DNA of 64,000 nucleotides from Betaproteobacteria bacterium (lineage in GTDB: Bacteria; Pseudomonadota; Gammaproteobacteria; Burkholderiales; Rhodocyclaceae), in assembly GCA_016720065.1 (NCBI GenBank), contig JADJXY010000002.1, forward strand, positions 1,811,001 to 1,875,000, written 5' to 3'. The notes under the pieces were generated by a model. It saw nothing but the letters and a program-made list of their open reading frames with translations, made no database searches and was not told the DNA's origin. Each line of letters opens with the position of its first letter. The first letter of the stretch is position 1. Positions 15,628 through 25,700 of this stretch are shown piece after piece. The translations under genes and the position numbers were made by a program.

Positions 15628-15670
15628 AGTGCGGTGGCGCACAGACCCCGCCCCGTCGGCCATTCACCAT
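15628..15670 (+). promoter_or_regulatory. Palindromic operator plus -10-like hexamer for DUF883 gene
   Basis: AGTGCGGTGGCGCACA lies at 15628-15643. CACCAT at 15665-15670 begins exactly 29.5 bp from its centre. Predicted start near 15677, leaving a leader of about 98 nt before the DUF883 ATG. Confidence 0.45.
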
Positions 15671-15774
15671 CGCTGCAGGAAGCCGGGACTCAGGAACGCC
15701 TGCCGTGCGCTGTCTTCGACTCCGGGCACTCGCTGCCCACGGCTCCGATTTCTTGTTCAACAACGGGAGTAAGC

Positions 15775-16107
15775 ATGAGCACCGAACTGACGACAACCCC
15801 GGGCGCTGCCGGCCTCACGCAGGACGATCCGGGCAAAGAATTCAAGACGATCGCCGCGAACGGCGAAGCATTGCTCAAAGACGCGGCCCACGCGACGGCG
15901 GATAGACTTGCCGCTGCACGCCGGAAGCTGGAGAGGCAGCTCGCGGCGGCCAAAGCCGGGCTGGGGAGTGCCGGCACCGCGGTCGGCGCCAAGGCGAAGT
16001 CCATCGCCTGCTCGACCGACGGCTATGTGCGTGACAATCCGTGGAAGACCGTTGGCCTGGCCGCGGTGGCCGGCGTCCTGGTCGGCATCGTCCTGATCCG
16101 GCGGTAG
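15775..16107 (+). CDS. DUF883 family protein (ElaB/YqjD-like)
   Basis: 110 residues with the family layout: a hydrophilic amphipathic helix region (about 20-75, rich in Ala, Lys and Glu), a DNPWKTVGLAAVAGVLVGIVLIRR C-terminal membrane anchor (split motif: DNPWK at about 87, then the hydrophobic helix). ElaB/YqjD proteins are stationary-phase, inner-membrane tail-anchored proteins that can bind ribosomes. The ATG follows GGGAGT. It heads a probable operon with a small ORF, an EncFtn-like ferritin and a GGDEF-EAL protein, all within a few bases of each other. Confidence 0.88.
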   Translation: MSTELTTTPGAAGLTQDDPGKEFKTIAANGEALLKDAAHATADRLAAARRKLERQLAAAKAGLGSAGTAVGAKAKSIACSTDGYVRDNPWKTVGLAAVAGVLVGIVLIRR

Positions 16108-16111
16108 GGCC

Positions 16112-16300
16112 ATGTCCCTGCGCAAGCCATTTGTCCAGACGATCAACCCGACGCAGGGGATTCCCTCGACGTTTTTCGGGCGCATGTCCGCGTATCTGTA
16201 CGACAAACATGCCAAGCGGCACAGGGCTCGGCTGAGCGGAGGGGACGACCACGGCAGGGCACCTGAACTTCATCCGGTCTTCCCCACCGAACGCCACTGA
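16112..16300 (+). CDS. Small hypothetical protein (62 aa)
   Basis: A 62-residue ORF starts 4 bp after the DUF883 stop and ends 13 bp before the EncFtn-like gene, filling the gap exactly. It is basic (MSLRKPFVQ..., KHAKRHRARL) with no membrane segment or recognised domain. The upstream ribosome site is weak (GGTAGG). Its position argues for being real, but composition is neutral and the gap could instead be a spacer. Confidence 0.35.
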   Translation: MSLRKPFVQTINPTQGIPSTFFGRMSAYLYDKHAKRHRARLSGGDDHGRAPELHPVFPTERH

Positions 16301-16313
16301 CAGGACGATTGAA

Positions 16314-16658
16314 ATGGCCAGCGTCGGATACCACGAGCCCCTGGACGAACAGAGCACCGAAACGCAAGACATGCGCCGGGCGATCGTTTCCCTGATGGAA
16401 GAACTGGAGGCTGTCGAGTGGTACAACCAACGGGCCGAGACATGCGAGGATCGCGAACTCATGGCCATCCTGGAACATCACCGGGATGAAGAGAAGGAGC
16501 ACGCCTCCATGCTGCTCGAGTGGATACGGCGCCATGACGAAAGGTTTTCCGGAGCGCTGAGAGAAACTCTCTTCTCGCCCGGTCCGGTCCGGTCCGGTAT
16601 CGAAAGCATGACCGATCCTGCCTGCATGGCGGGATTGCCCCTCGAACCCGGTCACTGA
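16314..16658 (+). CDS. Encapsulated-ferritin-like (EncFtn) protein without obvious cargo peptide
   Basis: 114 residues, two helices matching EncFtn: MEELEAVEWYNQRAE (about 25-39) carrying the Glu and Trp/Tyr residues of the ferroxidase site, and ILEHHRDEEKEHASMLLEW (about 50-68) with the second Glu and the EEKEH histidine. EncFtn assembles as annular decamers that oxidise Fe(II) and normally sits inside encapsulin shells. No encapsulin gene is present in the window, and the C-terminus (DPACMAGLPLEPGH) lacks an LTVGSLRR-like encapsulation signal. Start behind AGGACG. The GGDEF-EAL gene begins 16 bp downstream. Confidence 0.8.
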   Translation: MASVGYHEPLDEQSTETQDMRRAIVSLMEELEAVEWYNQRAETCEDRELMAILEHHRDEEKEHASMLLEWIRRHDERFSGALRETLFSPGPVRSGIESMTDPACMAGLPLEPGH

Positions 16659-16674
16659 TGCCATCAGCCTGGCC

Positions 16675-19182
16675 ATGCGCGATACGCTGACCCGCGTGCT
16701 TCTCGTCACAAGCAGGCGGGGCGCTGCCAAGGGGGTGCGCAGGGCACTGGCGGCGTGCGAGACCGGTCAGTTTCAAGTCGAATGGGTGCGGGGCCTCGCC
16801 GGCGCCATCGATCGCCTGGCGCAGGGTGGCGTCGATATCGTCCTGCTTGACCTGGCCCTGCCCGACGGACGGGGCCTCGAGGCCTTCGAGCAAATCCGCG
16901 CTGCAGCGGGCGACGCCATGATCCTGGTTCTGTCTGCGGCAAGCGACGAAGCGACCGCCCGTCAGGCGGTGCGGCAGGGTGCCATGGACTATCTGGTTGA
17001 GGGCCATGTCGATGCCCACTGGTTGCCGCGTACGCTGCACTACGCCGTCGAACGCAAGGCTGTCCAGGACGCCTTGCGGGCCAGCGAGGCCCGTTTCCGG
17101 GCCATCAGCGATGCCTCGCCCCTGGGGATCATGGTGTGCGATGCCCGGGGGGATTGCGTCTACACCAACGTCGCCTATCAATCGATCACCGGCCTCACGC
17201 TTGCGGAGACACTGGGATCGAAGTGGAGCCGGGCGATCCATCCGGCCGACCGGCAGTCGGTCCTGCGCAAATGGCAGCAGGCCGACCAAGAGCAGACACT
17301 GTTTTCCGTCGAAACGCGCATTTTGCGGCGTGATGGCGACCTTGCCTGGGTGCGCCTGAACGCCGCGCCGATGGGCGACGGCACGGCCCATCGGGGCCAT
17401 GTTCACACCGTCGAGGACGTCACCGAGCGCAAGGCCACCGAACGCATTTTGCAGAGCGCGGAAGAAATCCTGTTCACGGAAAAGGAACGCGCCGAAGTGA
17501 CGCTGAATTCCATTGGCGACGCGGTGTTGTGTACCGATCTCCCGGGCCGGGTGACCTACCTGAACACGGTGGCCGAAGCGATGACCGGCTGGCCCCGGGA
17601 GGAAGCCATCGGGCGTCCGCTGGCGGAGGTCTTTCGCATCATCGACGGCATGACGCGGATGCTCATCGCCAATCCGGCCGAACGCGCCATCCGCGAAAAC
17701 CTCACCATCGGGCTTGCCTCCGACAGCGTTCTGGTGCGCCGGGATGGCGTCGAGGTGGCGATCGAGGATTCGTCGGCGCCCATCCACAACCGTGACGGCT
17801 CGGTGGCGGGCGCCGTGATCGTCTTTCATGACGTCACCGAGTCCCGGGCCATGACGCAAAAGATGGCGCATCTCGCCCAGCACGACTTCCTGACCGGCCT
17901 GCCCAACCGTGCCTTGCTCATCGAGCGCCTGGACCGGGCCATTGGCTTGGCGCAACGGCATCGCAAGCAACTGGCCTTGCTGTTCATCGACCTCGATTAT
18001 TTCAAGACCATCAATGATTCCCTGGGGCACACGGTCGGCGACCAATTGCTGCAGTCCGTGGCGGCACGGCTGCTCGAATGCGTTCGCACCACGGATACGG
18101 TGTGCCGCCAGGGGGGCGACGAGTTCGTGATCCTGCTGGCCGAAATCGAGCAGCCCCAGCGGGCGGCCCATGTTTCGGACAAGCTGCTTGCCGCATTCGC
18201 CGCCCCCCATCTCGTGGATGGTCATGAACTCCACGTCAACCTGAGCATCGGCATCAGCATCTATCCGGACGATGGCATCGATGTCGATACCGCCCTCAGG
18301 AACGCCGACACGGCCATGTACCACGCCAAAGGCTGCGGACGGAACAACTACCAGTTCTTCACCGCCGACATGAACGCCCGGGCCGTGCAGCGCCTGTCCA
18401 TCGAAAGCAATCTGCGCCGGGCACTGAAGGACGACGAGTTTGCCCTTTACTATCAGCCCAAGGTGGATCTGGCATCCGGCACCATGACCGGCAGCGAGGC
18501 CCTCATCCGCTGGCTCGATCCGGTTCGCGGCGTGATCTACCCGGCCGAGTTCGTCACCGTGGCCGAAGAATCCGGGCTCATCGTCCCCATCGGCCGATGG
18601 GTGCTGCGGGAGGCTTGCCGCCAGGTGAAGGCCTGGCTGGATTCGGGTCTGGACGCGGTACCCGTGGCGGTGAATATATCCGCGGTTGAATTCCGGCACC
18701 TCGACTTTCTCGCCGGGGTCACCCGTATCCTGGCGGAAACCGGCCTGGCCCCGCGCTACCTGGAAATGGAGGTGACCGAGGGTATCCTCATGCACGATGC
18801 CGCGGCCTCGGCATCGCTCCTGGCAGCCCTCAAGGACATGGGGATCCGGCTGGCCATCGACGACTTTGGCACCGGGTATTCCAGCCTGAGCTATCTGAGA
18901 AGCTTCCCCATCGACACCCTGAAGATCGACCGCTCCTTCGTCAGCGACATCTCCCTTCAGGGGGGCGACACCACCATCGTCACCGCCATCATCGCCATGG
19001 GACGCAACCTCAACCAGAAGGTGGTCGCCGAAGGGGTGGAAACCCTGGACCAGTTGCGCTTCCTGCGGGCCCGGTGCTGTGACGAAGGGCAGGGCTATCA
19101 GTTCAGCCGTCCCTTGTCGGCCGGGGATTTCGGGCGAATGCTCGGCGACAGCCCCCGACTTCCCGACCGAAACGGGCACTGA
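16675..19182 (+). CDS. REC-PAS-PAS-GGDEF-EAL cyclic-di-GMP protein
   Basis: 835 residues: receiver-like domain (about 1-125), two PAS domains (about 135-255 and 275-395), GGDEF (about 400-560) and EAL (about 575-830). The cyclase signature GGDEF (about 480-484) is intact, as are EAL catalytic motifs SEALIRW (about 607-613), DDFGTGYSS and VAEGVET. Both synthesis and hydrolysis of c-di-GMP are therefore possible. The receiver keeps a candidate Asp (about 59) but lacks the acidic pair after strand 1 (LLVTSRR) and the usual Lys of KP. It probably acts as a protein-interaction domain. The protein is cytoplasmic. Co-transcription with the EncFtn-like gene is likely. Confidence 0.92.
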   Translation: MRDTLTRVLLVTSRRGAAKGVRRALAACETGQFQVEWVRGLAGAIDRLAQGGVDIVLLDLALPDGRGLEAFEQIRAAAGDAMILVLSAASDEATARQAVRQGAMDYLVEGHVDAHWLPRTLHYAVERKAVQDALRASEARFRAISDASPLGIMVCDARGDCVYTNVAYQSITGLTLAETLGSKWSRAIHPADRQSVLRKWQQADQEQTLFSVETRILRRDGDLAWVRLNAAPMGDGTAHRGHVHTVEDVTERKATERILQSAEEILFTEKERAEVTLNSIGDAVLCTDLPGRVTYLNTVAEAMTGWPREEAIGRPLAEVFRIIDGMTRMLIANPAERAIRENLTIGLASDSVLVRRDGVEVAIEDSSAPIHNRDGSVAGAVIVFHDVTESRAMTQKMAHLAQHDFLTGLPNRALLIERLDRAIGLAQRHRKQLALLFIDLDYFKTINDSLGHTVGDQLLQSVAARLLECVRTTDTVCRQGGDEFVILLAEIEQPQRAAHVSDKLLAAFAAPHLVDGHELHVNLSIGISIYPDDGIDVDTALRNADTAMYHAKGCGRNNYQFFTADMNARAVQRLSIESNLRRALKDDEFALYYQPKVDLASGTMTGSEALIRWLDPVRGVIYPAEFVTVAEESGLIVPIGRWVLREACRQVKAWLDSGLDAVPVAVNISAVEFRHLDFLAGVTRILAETGLAPRYLEMEVTEGILMHDAAASASLLAALKDMGIRLAIDDFGTGYSSLSYLRSFPIDTLKIDRSFVSDISLQGGDTTIVTAIIAMGRNLNQKVVAEGVETLDQLRFLRARCCDEGQGYQFSRPLSAGDFGRMLGDSPRLPDRNGH

Positions 19183-19239
19183 AGCGCCGGAATTGCCTGA
19201 ATCGCCGCATGCGCCGGTTGGCGCCCGCTGGCGAAGCTG

Positions 19240-19282
19240 TGTGCGATAGCGCACCGACCGGGCTGGCGTCGGCGGCTAGTCT
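19240..19282 (+). promoter_or_regulatory. Palindromic operator plus -10 hexamer for BON lipoprotein gene
   Basis: TGTGCGATAGCGCACC lies at 19240-19255. TAGTCT at 19277-19282 starts exactly 29.5 bp from the centre. Predicted start near 19289, leaving a leader of about 93 nt. The glucan synthase gene may be on the same transcript. Confidence 0.5.
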
Positions 19283-19381
19283 GGCACCACGGTACCGACG
19301 GGGCCTGAGCAGGGCCCAGGACACCTCAGACCGAACGCCCGACGGGGACGGTCCCCATGCACCACAATCTGGAGCCATACC

Positions 19382-19696
19382 ATGAACCGATTCAGCAAAT
19401 GCTGTTCCGCCATCTGTCTTGCCGCCACGCTGGTCACAGCAGCCGGCTGCGCTTCCACGGCAAAGCAGGAGGGCACCGGCGAGTATGTCGACGACAGCGC
19501 GATCACCGCCAAGGTGAAGGCGGCCATCCTCAACGACCCGAGCCTGAAGGTGGCGGAAATAAATGTCGAGACCTTCAAGGGCGTCGTTCAGCTCAGTGGC
19601 TTCGTCAGTTCCCAGGCTGCGGCGAACAAGGCGGTCGAGGTGGCCCGGGCCGTGGGCGGCGTGAAATCCGTCAAGAACGACATGCGCATCAAGTAA
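19382..19696 (+). CDS. BON-domain lipoprotein
   Basis: 104 residues: signal peptide with lipobox TAAGC (lipidated Cys at about 23), then a compact BON domain (about 35-103) with DDSAITAKVKAAIL, VVQLSGFV and the closing VKNDMRIK strand. Compared with the other two BON proteins here it has almost no linker. Ribosome site is weak (GGAGCC). The glucan synthase begins 52 bp downstream with no terminator between, so the two could share a promoter with the operator at 19240-19255. Confidence 0.88.
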   Translation: MNRFSKCCSAICLAATLVTAAGCASTAKQEGTGEYVDDSAITAKVKAAILNDPSLKVAEINVETFKGVVQLSGFVSSQAAANKAVEVARAVGGVKSVKNDMRIK

Positions 19697-19747
19697 GCCT
19701 GTCCTTCCGGACTGCGGCCGGGCCCTGGGTCCGGCGGCGGCTCCGGG

Positions 19748-22700
19748 GTGGCGGACAGCAGTTCCGCCAGCATCGTAAAGGAATTGCGCCGGGGCACGCG
19801 CCGCATTCCCGGAAAGACCCCTCTGAATCGAGTCGGCATAAATCCGCTCCGCTATTTGCAGCAGCTGAAGACCGGGCTGCCGCAGAGCCTGTGGCCAAGG
19901 ATTTCAGCCGAAGATGAGCCGCCGCTGCGGTCGGAACTGTTCAGCGCCGATCAGATGGAGCAGCACGGCAAGGCCCTCGCCGCCTCGCACCGGGTAGCGC
20001 GGGGGCACGCGCCGGATCGTCTGCTCGGCCGCCTCGCGGCCAACGAAGATGCCCTGATCGACGTCTGCAGCTTGCTAACGGCAGTGGTCCTGGAAAACCG
20101 CCAGGTCACCCCGGCAGGAGAGTGGCTGCTCGACAACTTCTACCTCGTAGAAGAGCAGATCGGCACCGCCAAGCGGCACCTGCCCAGGGGCTACAGCCGC
20201 GAACTGCCGCGCCTGGAGCAGACGCCCTGGGGCGGTCGGCCCCGGGTCTACGACATGGCCCTGGAAACCGTCGCCCACGGGGATGGACGCATCGACACGG
20301 AAACGCTGGGCCGCTTCGTCGCCGCGTACCAGACGGTGACCGCGCTCAAGCTGGGGGAATTGTGGGCCATCCCCATCATGTTGCGTCTCGCCGTCATCGA
20401 GAACCTTCGTCGCGTCAGCGTGCGCATCGCTGCGGGCTGGGGCGAGAGAAATCTGGCCGATTCCTGGGCGGACCGCATGCTGGAGATCGTCGATGAGGAT
20501 CCAAAAAGCCTGATCCTGGTGATCGCCGACATGGCCCACTCGGACCCTCCCATGGTCAGCACCTTCGTCGCCGAACTGGCCCGTCGCCTGAAGGGCCAGG
20601 GCCCGGCCCTGGCCCTGCCGCTTACCTGGATCGAACAACGGCTTGCGGAATCCGGGCAGACCATCGACCACCTGGTCCAGGCCGAGAATCAGCAGCAGGC
20701 TGCCGACCAGGTTTCCATCAGCAATAGCATCGGCAGCCTGCGCGTGCTCGGCGCCACCGACTGGCGCGCCTTCGTGGAGAGCATGAGCGTCGTCGAGCGA
20801 ACCTTGCGCGAAGATCCCAGCGGCGTCTATGGCGGCATGGACTTCGTCAGCCGAGACCGCTACCGCCACGCCACCGAAGAGATCGCCAAGGGCAGCCGCC
20901 TGACCGAGGGCGAGCTTGCCCGCCTGGCCGTCGATCTGGCCACGGCCGCCCAGGCCGAGGGTGGCGGCGACGACGACCCGGCGGCCCACGTGGGTTACTA
21001 CCTGATCGACCGGGGGCGGCCGGCACTGGAGCGACACGCCCGGGCTCGCATTGCCTGGGGCGAGACCTGGCGCCGCAGGGCCGCGCGTTGCCCCCTGTTC
21101 CTCTATCTCGGGGCTGTCGCCCTGGTCACGGCGCTCGCGGCCGGCGGATTCCTGGCATTGGTTCCGGCAAACTGGCCACTCGCGGGGCTGCTGCCGGTCG
21201 CCGCCCTCGTGCTCCTGGGCGCCAGCCAGCTGGCGGTATCCCTGGTCAATTGGGGGGCCACCCTGCTGGTGACGGCCCACCCCTTGCCGCGCATGGATTT
21301 TTCACAGGCGATACCGCCCCGGTTCCGTACGCTGGTCGTGGTCCCCACCATGCTGAGCAGCGCCGCTGGCGTCGAGGATCTGGTCGAGGCCCTGGAGGTG
21401 CGCTTCCTGGCCAACCGCGACGAGGGACTGCATTTTGCCCTGTTGACCGATTTTCTTGATGCCGCCGCGGAAACCCTGCCCGGCGACGGAGCTCTGGTGG
21501 CCCTGGCCCACCAGCGGATCGGGGAACTCAACGCCAAGTACGACGGGGCTGGCGGCGGCAAGGTCTTCTTCCTGTTCCATCGGCCACGCCGGTGGAACCC
21601 CAGGGAGCGGCGCTGGATGGGCTACGAGCGCAAGCGCGGCAAGTTGTCCGACCTCAACGCCCTGCTGCGGAAGGGCACCACGGAGGCCTTTGCGGTGGTG
21701 GAGGGCGAGATCGCGGCGCTGTCCGGGGTGAAGTACGTCATCACCCTGGATACCGATACCCAGCTGCCGCGGGATGCCGCCCGGCAATTCGTCGGCGCCA
21801 TGGCCCATCCCCTCAACCGGCCGCGCTACGACGCGGGGCAGCGGCGGGTGGTGGCCGGTTACGGCATTCTGCAGCCGCGGGTGACGGTCAGCCTGCCGGG
21901 CACCCATCGCTCTCACTACGCACGCCTCTACGGCGGCGAGCCCGGCATCGACCCCTATACCCACGCGGTCTCCGATGTGTATCAGGACGTGTTCGGCGAA
22001 GGCTCTTTCATCGGCAAGGGCATTTACGACATCGACGCCTTCGAACTGGCCCTGGCGGGACGCTTTCCGGAGAACCGCATCCTCAGCCACGACCTCCTGG
22101 AAGGCTGTTATGCCCGCTCGGGCTTGTTGAGCGACGTGCAGTTGTACGACGATTACCCGGCCCGTTACGGCGCCGACGTCAGCCGCCGCTACCGCTGGAT
22201 TCGCGGCGACTGGCAACTGGCGGGCTGGCTATGGCGCCGGGTGCCGGCGGGACGACCGGAGGCCGGAAAACGGCGGGAGCGCAATCCCCTGTCGCCCCTG
22301 TCCCAGTGGAAGCTCTTCGACAATCTGCGGCGCAGCCTCATCCCGGCAACGATGACCGGCCTCCTGCTCTTCGGATGGGCTTCACTGCCCGCGCCCACGC
22401 CATGGACCCTGGCGGTGCTTGCCCTCGTGCTGCTGCCGCCCTTGGCAAGCGCCGCGGTGGGCCTCTTCCGCAAGCCGGGCGAGGTACTCGTCACCCAACA
22501 CCTGAGCGCCGCATGGCGGACCGTGTCCCGCCAGATGCGGCAGGTCGCCTTCGAGATCGCCTGCCTGCCCTATGAAGCGTGCTACACCCTCGACGCCATT
22601 CTGCGCACCCTGTGGCGTACTGTCGTCAGCGGCCGCCAGCTTCTGGAATGGAATCCGTCGAGCGAGGTCGATCGCCTGGCCAGGAGAACCGATCTCGCCG

Positions 22701-25700
22701 CCAACTACCGTACCCTGTGGGCTGCCCCAACCCTCGCCGCAGTGGTGGCTGTGGAACTGGCTGCCTGGAACGCTGCCGCCCTGCCCGCGGCGGGGCCTAT
22801 CCTGCTGCTGTGGGTCACCGCACCGTTGCTCGCCTGGTGGGTCAGTCGCCCTCTTGCACCGCGCCAGGCGGCGCTGTCCGCAGAACAGAGCTTCTTCCTG
22901 CGCACCGTGGCGCGCCGGACCTGGGGATTCTTCGACCGCTTCGTTGCTGCCGAGGACCATTGGCTCCCGCCGGATAACTTCCAGGAATACCGGGCGGCCT
23001 CGGTGGCCCATCGCACGTCGCCCACCAACATGGGTCTGGCACTCCTGGCGACGCTGTCAGCCCACGATTTTGCCTATGTCACGACGGCCGGGCTGATCGA
23101 CCGCACAGCCCGCGCCCTGGGGACGATGAAGGGCCTGGAGCGCTACCGCGGGCATTTTTACAACTGGTACGACACCCAGACGCTACAGCCCCTGCCGCCG
23201 CTGTACGTGTCGACGGTGGATAGCGGCAACCTCGCCGGGCACCTGCTGACCCTGCGGGCCGGCCTGCTCGGCGTGGTCGACGCGCCGATTCTCTCGGGCC
23301 GGCTCTTCGAAGGCGTGCGGGACACCTTCGGCGTGCTGGTCGATGAAGTGGGCATCGAGAACAAGACGGTGACCCACCATTTGCAGGACTGTGCCCGGGA
23401 GCTTGAAGCGGCGGTTGGCGCTGCGCCCGGAACGCTGCCAGCGATGCGGCGGGCCCTGGGGAAACTGTCGGCCCGGGTCGCGAGCTGTGCCAGCATGGCC
23501 GACGGCCGTGACGACGAAGGCGAGATTGCGCGGTGGATGCACGAGTTGGCGCGGCAAAGCAGCGATGCCGTGGAGGAATTGGGCTTTCTCGCGCCCTGGT
23601 CGGCGCTGCCGGCAGCGCCGGGGGGGCTGGAAGAATTTTCGGATGCCATGGCCATACCCACCCTGCGCGGTCTGGCGCATCTGGATTCGGCACTGAATCC
23701 CCGCCTCGCCCACCGGCTCGAGGCAGGAACGACGCCAGCGCAGCGCGACTGGCTGGAAGAATTGCGGCGTCACATTGCCCAAGGCAGCAGCCGTGCCCGC
23801 GACCGCATGGCGGCGCTGATCGGTCTTGCGTCCCGGGCGGGCGACATGGCGTGCATGGACTACGAATTCCTGTATGACCGGACCCGCCATCTGCTTTCCA
23901 TCGGCTACAACGTCCATGAGCATCGGGTGGATGCCAGCTATTACGACCTGCTTGCCTCGGAGGCGCGCCTGTGCGCCTTCGTTGCCATTGCCCAGGGCCA
24001 GTTGCCCCAGGAAAGCTGGTTCGCCCTGGGCCGCTTGCTGACCGGCACCGGGGGCGACCCGGTCCTCCTGTCGTGGAGCGGCTCCATGTTCGAATACCTG
24101 ATGCCGCTCCTGGTGATGCCCAGCTACGAGAACACCCTGCTCGACCAGACCTGCAAGGCGGCGGTGGCCCGGCAGATCGAATACGGCATCCAGCGCGGCG
24201 TGCCTTGGGGGATGTCGGAATCGGGGTACAACACGGTGGATGTCCATCTCAACTACCAGTACCGGGCTTTCGGCGTCCCGGGCCTCGGGCTCAAGCGCGG
24301 CCTGGCGGAAGATCTGGTCATCGCCCCCTATGCCTCGGCCCTGGCGCTGATGGTGGCGCCGGAAGAAGCCTGCCGCAACCTGCAACGGCTCGCGGCCGAG
24401 GGTTTTCTCGGCAAATACGGCTTCTTCGAGGCCATCGACTACACGCCGGCCCGGCAGCGGCGGGGCCAGGCCCAGGCGGTGGTGCGCTCCTTCATGGCGC
24501 ACCATCAGGGCATGAGCCTCCTTGCGCTGGCTTACCTGCTCCTGGATCAGCCCATGCAGCGGCGCTTCGCTTCGGACCGGCTGTTCCAGGCGGTGATGCT
24601 GCTGCTCCAGGAACGCATTCCCAAGGCGACCGCGCTCTTTTCCCATACCGCCGAACTGGCCGATGCGCGCTCACCAGCGGCCAGCGCCGAAACGCCGATC
24701 CGGGTGTTCAAGAGCCCGGATACACCGCTTCCCGAAGTTCAGTTGCTGTCCAATGGCCGCTACCACGTCATGGTCACCCATGCCGGCGGCGGCTACAGCC
24801 GCTGGAAAGATCTGGCGGTGACGCGCTGGCGCGAGGACGTCACCCGCGACCACTGGGGCAGTTTCTGTTACCTGCGGGACCTGGCGAGCGGGGACTTCTG
24901 GTCCACTGCCCACCAGCCGACCTGCCGCCCGGCGGCCAGCTACGAGGCCGTCTTCTCGGAAGGGCGGGCCGAGTTTCGTCGGCACGACATCGTGGATGGC
25001 GGGGACGGAAGCTTCGAGACCCATACCGAAATCGTCGTCTCGCCCGAAGACGACATCGAGCTGCGGCGCATCCGTGTCGCCAACCGTTCGCGGCAGCGGC
25101 GGGCCATCGACATCACCAGCTTCGCCGAGGTGGTGATCGCGCCACCCGCCGCCGAAGCGCTGCACCCGGCTTTCAGCAACCTGTTCGTGCAGACCGAGAT
25201 CCTGCCGGAACGGCGGGCCATCCTGTGCACCCGGAGACCCCGTTCCAACGGGGAGCCGGTGCCCTGGATGTTCCACCTGATGGCGGTCCATGGCACGGCC
25301 ATTGCCGATGTATCCTACGAGACCGACCGGGCGCGCTTCATCGGCCGTACGCGGGATGCGGCGTCGCCGCAGGCCCTGGTGCAGGCGGGGCCGCTCTCCG
25401 GCAGCGCGGGTTCGGTGCTCGACCCCATCGTCGCCATCCGCTATTCGCTGACGCTCGACGCCGGGCAGTCGGCCACCGTCGACCTGGTGAGCGGTATCGC
25501 CGACAGCCGAGACGCCGTCCTCGGGCTGGCGGACAAATACCAGGACAGGCACCTCGCCGACCGGGTCTTCGACCTGACGTGGACCCACAGCCAGGTCGTT
25601 CTCTGGCAACTCAACGCCAGCGAAAGCGACTCGGAGCTTTACGCCCGGCTCGCCAGCCGGGTCATCTACGCCCATGCCTCCCTGCGCGCCGACAGCAGCG

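Noticed and set aside
16459..19254. 931-codon minus-strand frame opposite the GGDEF-EAL gene
   Set aside because: Antisense to a gene with complete catalytic motifs; no domain of its own.
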